Of a DNA stretch of 63,260 nt, positions 53,407 through 62,683 are shown piece after piece. Below the pieces are notes generated by a model. That model was not told the origin of the DNA. It did not search any database and saw only the letters and a program-made list of their open reading frames with translations. How positions within the stretch are numbered: the first letter of the stretch is position 1; the number at the start of each line of letters is the position of its first letter. Position numbers and translations under genes: made by a program. The DNA comes from Suilimivivens sp964614185 (lineage in GTDB: Bacteria; Bacillota; Clostridia; Lachnospirales; Lachnospiraceae): NCBI GenBank assembly GCA_964614185.1, contig CAZTKJ010000013.1:1-63260 (forward strand), written 5' to 3'.

Positions 53407-54258
53407 GTGATAATGTTTTTAGGAGTAATTGCAGTAATTGCTGTTTTCATGATTGGAGTAATGATATATGACTGCAACAATTTTGTAATAAGGAAATATA
53501 CCTGTAAATCAGATAAACTGCAGAAGGATGGCACCTTCATCCTTCTGTCGGATATGCACAATAAGTCCTTCGGAAAACACAATAAAAGGCTTCTGCGGGC
53601 AATAGAGGGAGAGCGTCCGGATGGGATACTGATAGCAGGAGATATGTATACCTCTTCAAAGAAAGAGAATAACCAGGAAGCAGCTGAATTTGTAAGCAGG
53701 CTTTCAGAAAAATATCCGGTTTATTACGGAAACGGGAATCATGAACAAAAAACAAGAATGTTTCCTGAAACCTTCGGTACAATGTATCAGAACTATATAG
53801 ATAAGATCAAGAACGGTGGTGCAATTATTCTGATTAATGAAAAAGTGGCGCTTCCGGAATACCATATGGAAATATATGGCCTTGAAATAGACAGATCCTA
53901 CTATCAGAAATTTAAAAGCAGGAAAATGGAAACAGAATATCTTGACCGTGTGCTAGGGAACCCTAAGGAGAATTGTTTTAACCTTCTCATAGCCCATAAT
54001 CCCGATTACTTTGATGCATATGCTGACTGGGGAGCCGATCTTACGGTATCGGGACATGTGCATGGAGGACTGATGAGACTTCCTTTCCTTGGGGGTGTGA
54101 TTTCACCAAGAATCCGGCTGTTTCCCCACTATGACGGAGGCAGATTTGAAAAAGACGGCAAGGAAATGATTCTTTCCAGAGGACTTGGCACCCATACGCT
54201 GCCTATCAGAATCTTCAATCCGGGAGAACTTGTGGTAATTTGCCTAAGAAAGAGCTGA
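53407..54258 (+). CDS. Membrane-anchored metallophosphoesterase
   Basis: The 283-residue protein has one N-terminal membrane helix (about 2-22) and a calcineurin-like phosphoesterase domain with the two-metal motifs: LLSDMHN, AGDMYTS, GNGNHE, AHNPDYF and SGHVHGG. The fold matches the YkuE/YaeI group, which acts on lipid-linked or cell-surface substrates; the exact substrate is unknown. The GTG at 53407 is chosen because GGAGAGG lies about 10 bases before it; a GTG at 53368 would add 13 polar residues before the membrane helix. It lies 45 bases after the carboxypeptidase gene. Confidence 0.85.
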   Translation: MIMFLGVIAVIAVFMIGVMIYDCNNFVIRKYTCKSDKLQKDGTFILLSDMHNKSFGKHNKRLLRAIEGERPDGILIAGDMYTSSKKENNQEAAEFVSRLSEKYPVYYGNGNHEQKTRMFPETFGTMYQNYIDKIKNGGAIILINEKVALPEYHMEIYGLEIDRSYYQKFKSRKMETEYLDRVLGNPKENCFNLLIAHNPDYFDAYADWGADLTVSGHVHGGLMRLPFLGGVISPRIRLFPHYDGGRFEKDGKEMILSRGLGTHTLPIRIFNPGELVVICLRKS

Positions 54259-54278
54259 TCTGCAGGCTGCGTGGGCAG

Positions 54279-54307
54279 TTGACGGAAAAAACGTAACATG
54301 ATAAAAT
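54279..54307 (+). promoter_or_regulatory. Sigma-A promoter of deoC-scpAB
   Basis: TTGACG at 54279-54284, 17 bases, TAAAAT at 54302-54307. It lies 34 bases upstream of the deoC start. Confidence 0.65.
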
Positions 54308-54341
54308 GAAAAACTGCATGAGAGAAAAGAGAGGAATTATA

Positions 54342-54989
54342 ATGTTAAGTACCAAACTGTTTGATCATACCATACTAAAAGCAGATGCCACAAAAGCAGA
54401 AGTGGCAAAGATTTGTGAGGAAGCAAAAGAATATCAATTTATGTCGGTCTGTGTGAACAGCTATTATACGGCTTTTGCAGCACAGCAGTTAGCAGACAGC
54501 AAAGTGAAAGTATGTACCGTGGTAGGATTTCCCTTAGGACAGATGAGTACCGGGGCCAAAGCTGCAGAAACAAAGATTGCTGTAGCAGATGGTGCAGATG
54601 AAATTGATATGGTTATAAATGTGGGAGCTCTTAAAAGCCGGGAATATGATATTGTTTTGAAGGATATCAAAGAAGTAAAAGATGCCTGTGGGCAGGCACT
54701 TCTTAAGGTCATTATAGAAACCTGTCTTCTGACAGAGGAAGAAAAGGAAAAAGCATGTCTTTTGGCCAAGGAGGCAGGAGCAGACTTTGTGAAGACATCT
54801 ACCGGTTTTTCTACAGGAGGTGCAGTGGCAAAGGATGTTGCCCTGATGCGTAAAACAGTGGGAGAAGACATGGGAGTAAAAGCTTCAGGAGGAATCCGCA
54901 GCAGAGAGACGGCAGAAGAGATGGTAAATGCCGGCGCCAGCCGTTTAGGCACCAGCGCTACAGTGGCCATCTGCAGACAGGAAGGTTAG
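54342..54989 (+). CDS. deoC: Deoxyribose-phosphate aldolase
   Basis: The 215-residue TIM-barrel enzyme splits 2-deoxyribose 5-phosphate into glyceraldehyde 3-phosphate and acetaldehyde in nucleoside breakdown. The Schiff-base lysine is Lys151 in DFVKTSTGF, with Lys180 in GVKASGGIR and the Asp in DEIDMVINVG. The ATG at 54342 follows GAGAGG; the longer frame from 54306 has no ribosome site. Its neighbour is scpA, not other nucleoside genes, so the link is positional only. Confidence 0.94.
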   Translation: MLSTKLFDHTILKADATKAEVAKICEEAKEYQFMSVCVNSYYTAFAAQQLADSKVKVCTVVGFPLGQMSTGAKAAETKIAVADGADEIDMVINVGALKSREYDIVLKDIKEVKDACGQALLKVIIETCLLTEEEKEKACLLAKEAGADFVKTSTGFSTGGAVAKDVALMRKTVGEDMGVKASGGIRSRETAEEMVNAGASRLGTSATVAICRQEG

Positions 54990-54993
54990 GGTC

Positions 54994-55740
54994 ATGGCAA
55001 TACCGGTTAAACTGGAGGTGTTCGAAGGTCCCTTAGATCTGCTCCTTCATCTGATTGAAAAAAATAAAGTAGATATTTATGATATTCCCATTGTGGAAAT
55101 AACTGCCCAATATCTTGAATACATAAAGCAGATGCAGACAGAAGATATGAATATCATGAGCGAATTTCTGGTTATGGCTGCTACGCTGCTGGAAATCAAA
55201 TGTCGTATGCTGCTTCCTAAGGAAGTGAACGAAGAAGGAGAAGAAGAAGATCCGAGAGCTGAACTGGTTCAGAAACTCCTTGAATATAAGATGTATAAAT
55301 ATATGTCTTATGAGCTGAAGGACAGGCAGGTAGATGCAGCCCATACATTCTTCAAGGAAAAGACGCTTCCCAAAGAAATAGAAGAATACAGACCGCCTGT
55401 TGACTATGAGGAACTTTTGGGAGATGCAGACTTAAAGAAGCTTCAGCTATTGTTTAGAACGGCAATGCGAAGGCAAGAGGATAAGATCGACCCGGTCAGA
55501 AGCACTTTCGGTAAAATAGAAAAAGATGAAATTGATATGGATTTAAAAACTTCTTATATAGAGAACTATATCCATACCCACAAAAGGTTCAGCTTTAAGC
55601 AGTTATTGGAAAAGCAGAACAGCAAAATGGAAATTATTGTCACCTTCCTTGTAATACTGGAAATGATAAAAGTAGGAGCAGTTTCCATCCTGCAGGAAGA
55701 TACTTTTGATGACATTATTATTACTTCAAGCGTAGCATAG
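54994..55740 (+). CDS. scpA: ScpA, segregation and condensation protein A
   Basis: The 248-residue protein is the kleisin of the SMC-ScpAB condensin, which loads on and compacts the chromosome. The N-terminal pattern LEVFEGPLDLLLHLIEKNKVDIYDIPI and the following MAATLLEIKCRMLLP are typical, and a winged-helix C-terminus from about 170 binds the Smc head. It starts 4 bases after deoC and is followed by scpB after 11 bases. Confidence 0.95.
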   Translation: MAIPVKLEVFEGPLDLLLHLIEKNKVDIYDIPIVEITAQYLEYIKQMQTEDMNIMSEFLVMAATLLEIKCRMLLPKEVNEEGEEEDPRAELVQKLLEYKMYKYMSYELKDRQVDAAHTFFKEKTLPKEIEEYRPPVDYEELLGDADLKKLQLLFRTAMRRQEDKIDPVRSTFGKIEKDEIDMDLKTSYIENYIHTHKRFSFKQLLEKQNSKMEIIVTFLVILEMIKVGAVSILQEDTFDDIIITSSVA

Positions 55741-55751
55741 GAGGTTATCAG

Positions 55752-56321
55752 GTGGAAAGAGAAAAGGCAAAGGCAGTGCTGGAGGCCATACTTTTTACGA
55801 TGGGGGAATCGATAGAAGTGGACAGGCTTTCAACTGTCATTGAAGAGGACGAAAGAGAAACAAGAGAACTTCTTATGGAAATGAAGGAAGAATATGAGAA
55901 AAGAGACAGTGGAGTTACTTTGATGGAGCTGGAAGACTCTTTTCAGATGTGTACGAAAGGAGAAATGTACGAATATCTGATCAAGATTGCCAAAACACCA
56001 AGAAAGTATGTGCTTACAGATACGCTTCTTGAAACCTTGTCTATTGTGGCGTATAAGCAGCCTATTACCCGACTGGAAATTGAGAAGATCCGCGGTGTAA
56101 GCTGTGATCATGCCGTTAACAGGCTGGTGGAATTCGGATTAATAAAAGAAGTGGGAAGAATGGATGCACCGGGGCGCCCGCTGCTCTTTGGAACTACGGA
56201 AGAGTTTCTTCGCAGCTTTGGAGTAAAATCCCTGGAAGAGCTGCCTGAGCTTTCCCAGGTACAGATCGAGGAATTTAAGGAACAGGCGGAACAGGAAATA
56301 AGTTTATCAGTGGATGTGTAG
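55752..56321 (+). CDS. scpB: ScpB, segregation and condensation protein B
   Basis: This 189-residue protein has two winged-helix domains (KAVLEAILFTMGESIEVDRL, ETLSIVAYKQPITRLEIEKIRGV) and forms dimers that bind ScpA. RMDAPGRPLLFGTTEEFLRSFG is characteristic. It starts with GTG behind TAGGAGG. ScpB follows ScpA in the usual order. Confidence 0.95.
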   Translation: MEREKAKAVLEAILFTMGESIEVDRLSTVIEEDERETRELLMEMKEEYEKRDSGVTLMELEDSFQMCTKGEMYEYLIKIAKTPRKYVLTDTLLETLSIVAYKQPITRLEIEKIRGVSCDHAVNRLVEFGLIKEVGRMDAPGRPLLFGTTEEFLRSFGVKSLEELPELSQVQIEEFKEQAEQEISLSVDV

Positions 56322-56332
56322 GGATATTTAAA

Positions 56333-56372
56333 GTCCGGATTACATAGAATGAAAAAAAAGAAAAAGCCGGAC
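56333..56372. repeat. Inverted repeat GTCCGG / CCGGAC
   Basis: Two 6-bp arms, separated by 28 bases, lie between scpB and the second carboxypeptidase gene; the second arm is 5 bases before the ATG. Pairing would cover the weak ribosome-binding region. It may also be chance. Confidence 0.3.
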
Positions 56373-56377
56373 ACGAT

Positions 56378-57658
56378 ATGATACATAACTTACGAAGAAT
56401 AAAAGCAGCAGGGATACTTACAGTGTTTATATTCTTTACTGTTTCCGTTATGGCAGTAAAGGCACAGGGAAATGATCAAAGTAGTACAAACCTGCAGCTG
56501 TACGCCCAATCGGCTATTTTAATGGATGCCGGTTCCGGGCGTATTTTATATGAAAAAAACGGTCATGAAATAAGACCTATGGCAAGCACCACTAAAATCA
56601 TGACATGCATCCTGGCGTTGGAATATGGCAATATGGAAGACTATGTAGAGGTCTCTTCCTATGCAGCAAGTATGCCTAAAGTGAAACTGAATATGCAGGC
56701 AGGTGAAAAGTATTTGTTAAAGGATCTGTTGTATTCGCTGATGCTGGAATCACATAATGATTCGGCAGTGGCTATAGCAGAACATATTGGCGGCAGCGTA
56801 GAGGGTTTTGCAGCTATGATGAACCAAAAAGCATGGGACATCGGCTGCTTTGATACTTTCTTTATAACACCTAACGGATTGGATGCTGTTGCTTCCACAG
56901 ACAATGGAGAAACAAGGAGCCACTCTACCACAGCGGCAGATTTGGCAAGAATTATGTCCTATTGTATTATGGATTCTCCTAAAAAAGACGAGTTCCTTGC
57001 CATTACCCGGACACCCTCCTATCAGTTTACATCATACAGGGAAAAAGAGGGGGAGATCCTCTCTAGCGGCAGAAACTTTCAGTGTAATAATCATAATGCA
57101 TTTTTAAATATGATGGAGGGATCGTTATCCGGCAAAACAGGATTTACGGGAAAGGCAGGATACTGTTATGTAGGCAGTCTGCAAAGAGGAGACAGGACAT
57201 TTGTAGTAGCTCTCCTGGCTTGTGGATGGCCCAATAATAAAACCTATAAGTGGAGTGATACGAAAAAACTCATGGATTACGGACTTGAAAATTTTGAGTA
57301 TCATTCTTTAGAGGAAGTGGAAATAGAAGAAGACAGTCTTAGCGGCATTTTGGTAAAAGACGGACAGACAGGAAGAATAGGGGAAAGCATTTATGTACCT
57401 ATAGGCATTGCAGACAGAAAAGACGGCAGACAGAATGAGGGCGTCCTTCTTTCCAAAGAAGAAAACTTTGAGGTGAAAAGGGAGCTGAAAGAATTCTTAA
57501 GCGCACCCATAGAGGCAGGGATGGAGGTCGGAAAAGTAAGCTATCTTTTAAATGGAGAGGTTTATGGTGTAGACTATATTATTACGAAAGAAGCAGTGGC
57601 AAAAATAGATTTTAAATGGTGTCTTATGCAGATATTGAAATATTACAGCATTTGTTGA
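56378..57658 (+). CDS. D-alanyl-D-alanine carboxypeptidase (DacF/PBP5-like)
   Basis: The 426-residue protein has a signal segment (about 9-28, ending VKAQ), an S11 domain with STTK 70-73, SHN 125-127 and KTG near 255 (LSGKTGFTGKAG), and a C-terminal region containing VKRELKEFLSAPIEAGMEVGK. It ends with a hydrophobic stretch (WCLMQILKYYSIC) that could anchor it to the membrane. It trims peptidoglycan side chains. The ribosome site is poor, and a GTCCGG/CCGGAC dyad overlaps that region. It is clearly distinct from the carboxypeptidase at 52195, so the pair is not a recent copy. Confidence 0.9.
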   Translation: MIHNLRRIKAAGILTVFIFFTVSVMAVKAQGNDQSSTNLQLYAQSAILMDAGSGRILYEKNGHEIRPMASTTKIMTCILALEYGNMEDYVEVSSYAASMPKVKLNMQAGEKYLLKDLLYSLMLESHNDSAVAIAEHIGGSVEGFAAMMNQKAWDIGCFDTFFITPNGLDAVASTDNGETRSHSTTAADLARIMSYCIMDSPKKDEFLAITRTPSYQFTSYREKEGEILSSGRNFQCNNHNAFLNMMEGSLSGKTGFTGKAGYCYVGSLQRGDRTFVVALLACGWPNNKTYKWSDTKKLMDYGLENFEYHSLEEVEIEEDSLSGILVKDGQTGRIGESIYVPIGIADRKDGRQNEGVLLSKEENFEVKRELKEFLSAPIEAGMEVGKVSYLLNGEVYGVDYIITKEAVAKIDFKWCLMQILKYYSIC

Positions 57659-57702
57659 CCTAAACTATAAGAGATAAAGCAGAAAGGAATACGGTTATAA
57701 AC

Positions 57703-58743
57703 ATGAAAAAGATTTTAATAGTTTTAACAGGAGGAACCATAGGAAGCCAGGTGGAAAATGAGATTATCAACGTCAGTAAGAACTCTCCTTACAGACTGAT
57801 TTCCATGTATGAAGAACTTTATGGCAAAGAAGAATTTGAAATTATAAATCCTCTTAATATATTGAGTGAAAATATGACGCCAGACACTCTTTTGATATTG
57901 TTGAAAGCTCTGGATGCAGTCCGTTATGAAGATTACAGGGGCGTTATCGTGACACACGGTTCCGATACATTGTCTTATACATCAGCCTTTATAGGACTTT
58001 TGTTTCATCATGTGCCGGTACCTGTTATCCTGGTTGCCAGCAATTATCCGCTTTTGCAGGAAGGAAGCAATGGCCTTGATAATTTTGCCAAGGCAGTGGA
58101 ATTCATACAGCAGAAAGCAGTAAGAGGGGTATTTACCATCTATCGGGATGAATCCGGTATAAGTCAGGTATATCTTGCTACCAGAATCATGGAAGCAGAT
58201 CCTTTCCGTGACCAGTTCAGGGATTTTAGCGGGCAGCCATATGGCAGAATGGAAAACGGAATGTTTATCAGGAATATCGGAGGGAAACAGCCTGCAGTAG
58301 AAGAAGTGGAGGCAAATGACAAAAGAGAAATAGAAGTGCCGGATTCCTTTTTACGGGATGTTATGATCATACACCCTTATCCGGGAATGGATTATTCAAG
58401 ATTTTGCTTTAATGAGGAAACAAGACCGGCTGCAGTGCTTCATATCCTGTATCATTCGGCAACAGCATGTTTAGAAGGAGAAAAGCACAGTTTCCTTAAT
58501 TTTGCCGAAAGATGCAGAGAGCAGTCCATAAAGCTGTATGCCGCATCCTACAAACGGATAGAAGGAAACAGATATGCAACGGGCGATGGACTTTTAAAGG
58601 CAGGAGTTATTCCGATGCTCAATATTTCGCCGGAGGCTGCTTATGCAAAATTACTGCTTCTTTACAATGGGAAAAGAGAAGTCAGCAGCGAAAGAGTACG
58701 GCAAAATATTTATTTTGAATCGGCAGATGGCAGAAACATGTAA
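57703..58743 (+). CDS. Asparaginase-like amidohydrolase
   Basis: The 346-residue protein has the asparaginase fold: the nucleophile region LTGGTIGSQ (about 7-15) and THGSDTLSYTSAFI (about 84-97). The second motif normally reads HGTDT, so here Thr is replaced by Ser. Other parts differ from the well-studied AnsA/AnsB enzymes, so it could be a type I L-asparaginase or a related amidohydrolase of other substrate range. No signal peptide is seen; it would act in the cytoplasm. It stands alone behind the carboxypeptidase gene. Confidence 0.75.
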   Translation: MKKILIVLTGGTIGSQVENEIINVSKNSPYRLISMYEELYGKEEFEIINPLNILSENMTPDTLLILLKALDAVRYEDYRGVIVTHGSDTLSYTSAFIGLLFHHVPVPVILVASNYPLLQEGSNGLDNFAKAVEFIQQKAVRGVFTIYRDESGISQVYLATRIMEADPFRDQFRDFSGQPYGRMENGMFIRNIGGKQPAVEEVEANDKREIEVPDSFLRDVMIIHPYPGMDYSRFCFNEETRPAAVLHILYHSATACLEGEKHSFLNFAERCREQSIKLYAASYKRIEGNRYATGDGLLKAGVIPMLNISPEAAYAKLLLLYNGKREVSSERVRQNIYFESADGRNM

Positions 58744-58791
58744 AAATTGTGTAATTTTTGCAAATTCCTTCTAGGCGAATCTGAGCTTTTA

Positions 58792-58800
58792 TGGTATACT
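58792..58800 (+). promoter_or_regulatory. Extended -10 promoter of the decarboxylase operon
   Basis: TGG-TATACT matches an extended -10 element; no convincing -35 box lies upstream. It would start transcription about 75 bases before the first gene. Confidence 0.5.
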
Positions 58801-58880
58801 GCTATAGACGCATTTATGGGGATAGTCTGCCCCGGCGAATGAAGTTATTATTTTTTTAATATAAAATGGAGGGCTGAAAA

Positions 58881-60311
58881 ATGAGTACTACTTCACAAGC
58901 GAGTCAAAGAATTGCAGCTTTACTCGATGAAAACAGTTTCGTTGAAATCGGCGGTTCGGTTACGGCAAGAGCTACTGATTTTAATATGAAACAGACGGAA
59001 ACTCCTTCTGACGGTGTTATTACCGGTTACGGAGTGATAGGCGGTAATCTTGTGTATGTTTACAGCCAGGACGCATCCGTATTAAATGGTTCTATTGGTG
59101 AGATGCATGCAAAGAAAATTGTAAATCTTTATGATCTGGCATTGAAAATGGGAGCGCCTGTTATCGGACTGATCGATTCTGCCGGACTTAGATTGCAGGA
59201 AGCAGCCGATGCTTTGAACGGATTTGGAGAAATCTATTTAAAACAGGCCACAGCTTCAGGAGTAATCCCTCAGATTACGGCAATTTTTGGAACCTGCGGC
59301 GGTGGACTTGCCCTGATGCCTACGTTAACAGACTTTACATTTATGGAAAGCACTAAGGCAAAGCTGTTCGTCAATGCACCCAATGCATTGGACGGAAATG
59401 TAATTACCAAATGTGATACATCTTCAGCAGAATTCCAGGGTAAGGAAGCAGGTATTGTAGATGTGGCAGCAGATGAAGCTTCTGTCCTTAGCCAGATCAG
59501 AGAACTGGTAAGTATGCTTCCTGCTAATAATGAAGATGATATGTCTTTTGAAGAATGCACAGATGATTTAAACAGAGCATGTGCTCAGATTGCTAATTGC
59601 GTAGGAGATACTTCTATTGCCCTTTCACAGATAGCAGATCACGGCATGGTATTTGAAGTGAAAAGGGAATATGCCAAGGATATGGTAACCGGTTTCATTA
59701 AATTAAACGGTGTTACCATTGGCGCAGTTGCAAACAGAACAGAAGTTTATGGAGAAGACGGAAAAGTTGCTGAAAAGTTTGATGCCGTATTATCAGCAGC
59801 AGGATGTGAAAAGGCAGCAGATTTTATTAATTTCTGTGACGCATTTGAAATTCCGGTATTATCACTTACAAACGTGAAGGGCTTTAAAGCTGATAAGTGT
59901 AATGAAAAGAGGATTGCAAAGGCAGCTGCTAAGCTTACATATGCATTTGCCAATGCTACTGTTCCGAAAGTAAATGTAATTATCGGACAGGCTTATGGAA
60001 GTGCATATGCAGTCATGAATTCCAAGGCTATTGGTGCAGATATCACCATGGCATGGCCGGATGCAGAGATTGGAACTATGGATGCCAAACTGGCAGCTAA
60101 GATCATCTGTGACGGACAGGGAGCAGATGCTATTGAAGCCTGTGCCAAAGAGTATGCAGCGCTGCAGACAAGCGTAACAGGTGCAGCCAGAAGAGGATAT
60201 GTTGACCAGATCATTGAACCTGCCAGCACACGTAAGTATGTAATCGGAGCATTTGAAATGCTGTTTACCAAAAGGGAAGAACGTCCGGCTAAAAAACACG
60301 GCACAGTTTAG
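58881..60311 (+). CDS. Acyl-CoA carboxyltransferase subunit of a biotin decarboxylase (MmdA-like)
   Basis: The 476-residue protein is a carboxyltransferase of the acetyl/propionyl/methylmalonyl-CoA type: two crotonase-like halves with VIGLIDSAGLRLQEAADAL and FGTCGGGLALMP in the first half, GQAYGSAYAVMNSKAIGAD and MAWPDAEIGTMDA in the second. The N-terminus is shorter than in MmdA. In such enzymes this subunit moves CO2 between an acyl-CoA and biotin. It heads an operon with OadG-, biotin-carrier- and OadB-like genes, so a methylmalonyl- or malonyl-type decarboxylase is likely. The acyl-CoA substrate cannot be fixed from sequence. Confidence 0.85.
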   Translation: MSTTSQASQRIAALLDENSFVEIGGSVTARATDFNMKQTETPSDGVITGYGVIGGNLVYVYSQDASVLNGSIGEMHAKKIVNLYDLALKMGAPVIGLIDSAGLRLQEAADALNGFGEIYLKQATASGVIPQITAIFGTCGGGLALMPTLTDFTFMESTKAKLFVNAPNALDGNVITKCDTSSAEFQGKEAGIVDVAADEASVLSQIRELVSMLPANNEDDMSFEECTDDLNRACAQIANCVGDTSIALSQIADHGMVFEVKREYAKDMVTGFIKLNGVTIGAVANRTEVYGEDGKVAEKFDAVLSAAGCEKAADFINFCDAFEIPVLSLTNVKGFKADKCNEKRIAKAAAKLTYAFANATVPKVNVIIGQAYGSAYAVMNSKAIGADITMAWPDAEIGTMDAKLAAKIICDGQGADAIEACAKEYAALQTSVTGAARRGYVDQIIEPASTRKYVIGAFEMLFTKREERPAKKHGTV

Positions 60312-60328
60312 AAAGGATGATACTTAAT

Positions 60329-61048
60329 ATGAAAAAATGGTTGTTAATATTAGGTATGATTACCTGTATGGCTGGTCTGACGGCATGTGGTAATAAAGAG
60401 GAGATCACTCCTTTTATGACCGAAAGCGAGGCGGCGGATTATGCGAAGGAAAACATTATGGCCATGAACCAGGTCACTTTGCAGAATGCACAAAGTCAGG
60501 TAGTAGATCCGGTTTGGATCAGCGCTCTTGAGAGTTGGGGAAATGCTCTTGAGGATATGGGTAGTTATGAAGACATTATCAGCACCGAATCTCACTTTGA
60601 TGAAAATGACGGTGTTATTGAAGCGACAATAAAATGTTCAGAACGTGATGCGGTTGTGGAATTTGTATTTGATAACCAGGTGATTGCCAGCGTTTCCACT
60701 AATGTGAAATATTCATTAGGTGAAACTATGGAGAAAGCGGCATTAAATACACTTCTTGGAATGGGAACCGTATTTTGCGTACTGATTTTGATCAGTGTGA
60801 TTATCAGTTGTTTTGGCATTATTCCCAAAATCCAGGCGAAACTTACCAAAAAGCCTGTAAAGAGTGAAGCCAAGACAGCAGCTGTTGATAATACCATTGC
60901 ACAGATTATTGAAAAAGAAGAGTTGTCAGATGATCTGGAACTGGTTGCAGTTATTGCAGCTGCTATTGCAGCAAGCGAAGGGGCATCATCTGCAGACGGA
61001 TTTGTAGTAAGAAGCATTAAGCGTGCCGGAAGACGGCAGAGGGCATAG
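60329..61048 (+). CDS. OadG-like gamma subunit with lipoprotein N-terminal domain
   Basis: The 239-residue protein starts with a lipoprotein signal (LTAC, Cys20) and an extracytoplasmic domain of about 110 residues (TESEAADYAKENIMAMNQVT). One membrane helix follows (about 140-162), then a cytoplasmic tail (about 163-239) with the AVIAAAIAAS segment seen in OadG gamma subunits, which assemble the decarboxylase and hold zinc. Most OadG proteins are about 80-120 residues, so the lipoprotein domain is an addition. The ATG at 60329 fits GAAAGG upstream better than the ATG at 60317. It lies between the carboxyltransferase and biotin-carrier genes. Confidence 0.75.
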   Translation: MKKWLLILGMITCMAGLTACGNKEEITPFMTESEAADYAKENIMAMNQVTLQNAQSQVVDPVWISALESWGNALEDMGSYEDIISTESHFDENDGVIEATIKCSERDAVVEFVFDNQVIASVSTNVKYSLGETMEKAALNTLLGMGTVFCVLILISVIISCFGIIPKIQAKLTKKPVKSEAKTAAVDNTIAQIIEKEELSDDLELVAVIAAAIAASEGASSADGFVVRSIKRAGRRQRA

Positions 61049-61093
61049 TTTCAAACAGTGAAATGATAAGTATATTACAGGAGGAATTTAGTA

Positions 61094-61462
61094 ATGAAAA
61101 ATTATACAATTACCGTTAATGGAAACGTATATGATGTAGTAGTAGAAGAGGGTGCATCCACAGGCGCACCTGTAGCAGCTCCCGCAGCACCGAAGGCAGC
61201 TCCTAAAGCAGCACCTGCGGCAGCTCCTAAAGCAGCAGCCGGAGCAGGCAGTATCAAGGTGGAAGCCGGAGCAGCCGGTAAGGTATTTAAGATTGAAGCA
61301 AGCGTAGGCCAGGCTGTAAAAGCAGGTGATGCTATAGTTATTGTGGAAGCCATGAAAATGGAAATTCCTGTTGTTGCACCTAAGGATGGTACTGTGGCAA
61401 GTATTGATGTGGCAGTTGGCGATGCAGTAGAAGCCGGCGCTTTACTGGCAACACTCAACTAG
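61094..61462 (+). CDS. Biotin carboxyl carrier subunit
   Basis: The 122-residue protein has a short N-terminal strand, a flexible Ala/Pro/Lys linker (about 22-52), and a biotinyl domain with the biotin lysine Lys88 in EAMKM. It carries CO2 between the carboxyltransferase and the membrane subunit. AGGAGG precedes the ATG. Its place between the OadG-like and OadB genes is the standard order for methylmalonyl-CoA and oxaloacetate decarboxylases. Confidence 0.93.
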   Translation: MKNYTITVNGNVYDVVVEEGASTGAPVAAPAAPKAAPKAAPAAAPKAAAGAGSIKVEAGAAGKVFKIEASVGQAVKAGDAIVIVEAMKMEIPVVAPKDGTVASIDVAVGDAVEAGALLATLN

Positions 61463-61474
61463 TATTCGCCGCGG

Positions 61475-61524
61475 ATCCTGTGCGGATTCATTTCACCGCA
61501 CGGTGTAAAATAACAACAGGAGGT
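61475..61524 (+). other. GC-rich hairpin between biotin-carrier and OadB genes
   Basis: CTGTGCGG and CCGCACGG can pair around ATTCATTTCA. No T-run follows, so it is more likely an mRNA processing or stability element than a terminator. Confidence 0.45.
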
Positions 61525-61531
61525 AAAAGAA

Positions 61532-62683
61532 ATGGATTATATAGTAACTACACTGTCCAATCTGATTCATCAAACAGCGTTTTTTAATCTGACTGTGGGA
61601 AACTATGCGATGATCATCGTGGCATGTGTATTTCTTTATCTTGCAATTGCCAAAGGCTTTGAACCGCTGCTTCTTACGCCAATCGCATTTGGTATGCTGC
61701 TTGTTAATATTTATCCTGATATTATGATGAGTATCGAGGATTCTGCCAACGGCACAGGCGGTTTACTGTACTATTTTTATCTCTTAGATGAATGGGCAAT
61801 CTTACCATCACTGATTTTTATGGGTGTTGGCGCCATGACGGATTTTGGTCCCCTGATTGCCAATCCTAAGAGTTTCTTACTTGGTGCAGCAGCACAGTTT
61901 GGTATTTTTGCAGCATATTTTGGAGCCATTGCAATGGGCTTTAATGATAAAGCAGCAGCAGCAATCTCCATTATCGGCGGCGCTGACGGTCCTACGTCTA
62001 TTTTCCTGGCAGGAAAACTGGGACAGACAGCTTTACTTGGCCCTATTGCGGTAGCGGCATATTCCTATATGTCACTGGTGCCGATTATTCAGCCGCCTAT
62101 TATGAAGTTATTGACAACAGAAAAGGAAAGAAAGATCAAGATGGGACAGCTTCGTCCTGTATCAAAGCTTGAGAGAATCCTTTTCCCGATTATTGTAACA
62201 ATTGTTGTATGCCTGATCCTTCCAACCACAGCGCCCCTTGTAGGTATGCTGATGTTAGGCAACTTGTTCAGGGAGTCCGGTGTGGTAAGGCAGCTTACTG
62301 ACACGGCTTCCAATGCATTGATGTATATCGTGGTTATCCTTCTCGGTACTTCCGTAGGTGCAACAACCAGTGCTGAAGCATTTTTGAATTGGGATACCAT
62401 TAAGATCGTTGTACTTGGTCTGATTGCCTTTGCTTTTGGTACGGCAGCCGGTGTATTGTTTGGCAAGCTGATGTGTATTGCCACCAAGGGTAAGGTTAAC
62501 CCGTTGATTGGTTCCGCCGGTGTATCGGCAGTTCCTATGGCGGCCCGTGTTTCACAGAAGGTGGGTGCAGAAGCGGATCCTACTAATTTCCTGCTGATGC
62601 ATGCAATGGGACCCAACGTAGCAGGTGTTATTGGTACAGCCGTAGCGGCAGGTACCTTTATGGCAGTATTTGGAGTATTTTAA
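61532..62683 (+). CDS. oadB: Na+-translocating decarboxylase beta subunit
   Basis: The 383-residue membrane protein has about nine helices and OadB motifs: IIGGADGPTSIFLAGKL with the Na+-site Asp, and NPLIGSAGVSAVPMAARVSQKVGAEADPTNFLLMHAMGPNVAGV near the C-terminus with conserved Ser/Asn. It decarboxylates carboxybiotin and pumps Na+ outward. AGGAGG precedes the ATG. It can serve either carboxyltransferase in this operon. Confidence 0.94.
   Translation: MDYIVTTLSNLIHQTAFFNLTVGNYAMIIVACVFLYLAIAKGFEPLLLTPIAFGMLLVNIYPDIMMSIEDSANGTGGLLYYFYLLDEWAILPSLIFMGVGAMTDFGPLIANPKSFLLGAAAQFGIFAAYFGAIAMGFNDKAAAAISIIGGADGPTSIFLAGKLGQTALLGPIAVAAYSYMSLVPIIQPPIMKLLTTEKERKIKMGQLRPVSKLERILFPIIVTIVVCLILPTTAPLVGMLMLGNLFRESGVVRQLTDTASNALMYIVVILLGTSVGATTSAEAFLNWDTIKIVVLGLIAFAFGTAAGVLFGKLMCIATKGKVNPLIGSAGVSAVPMAARVSQKVGAEADPTNFLLMHAMGPNVAGVIGTAVAAGTFMAVFGVF

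Noticed and set aside
54464..54970. 168-residue minus-strand frame in deoC
   Set aside because: Shadow frame opposite a complete aldolase with all active-site residues.
61102..61458. 118-residue minus-strand frame opposite the biotin carrier
   Set aside because: Ala/Pro/Thr-rich shadow of the repetitive linker and biotin domain; no ribosome site or family match.
62089..62616. 175-residue minus-strand frame in oadB
   Set aside because: Shadow of a strongly conserved plus-strand gene.
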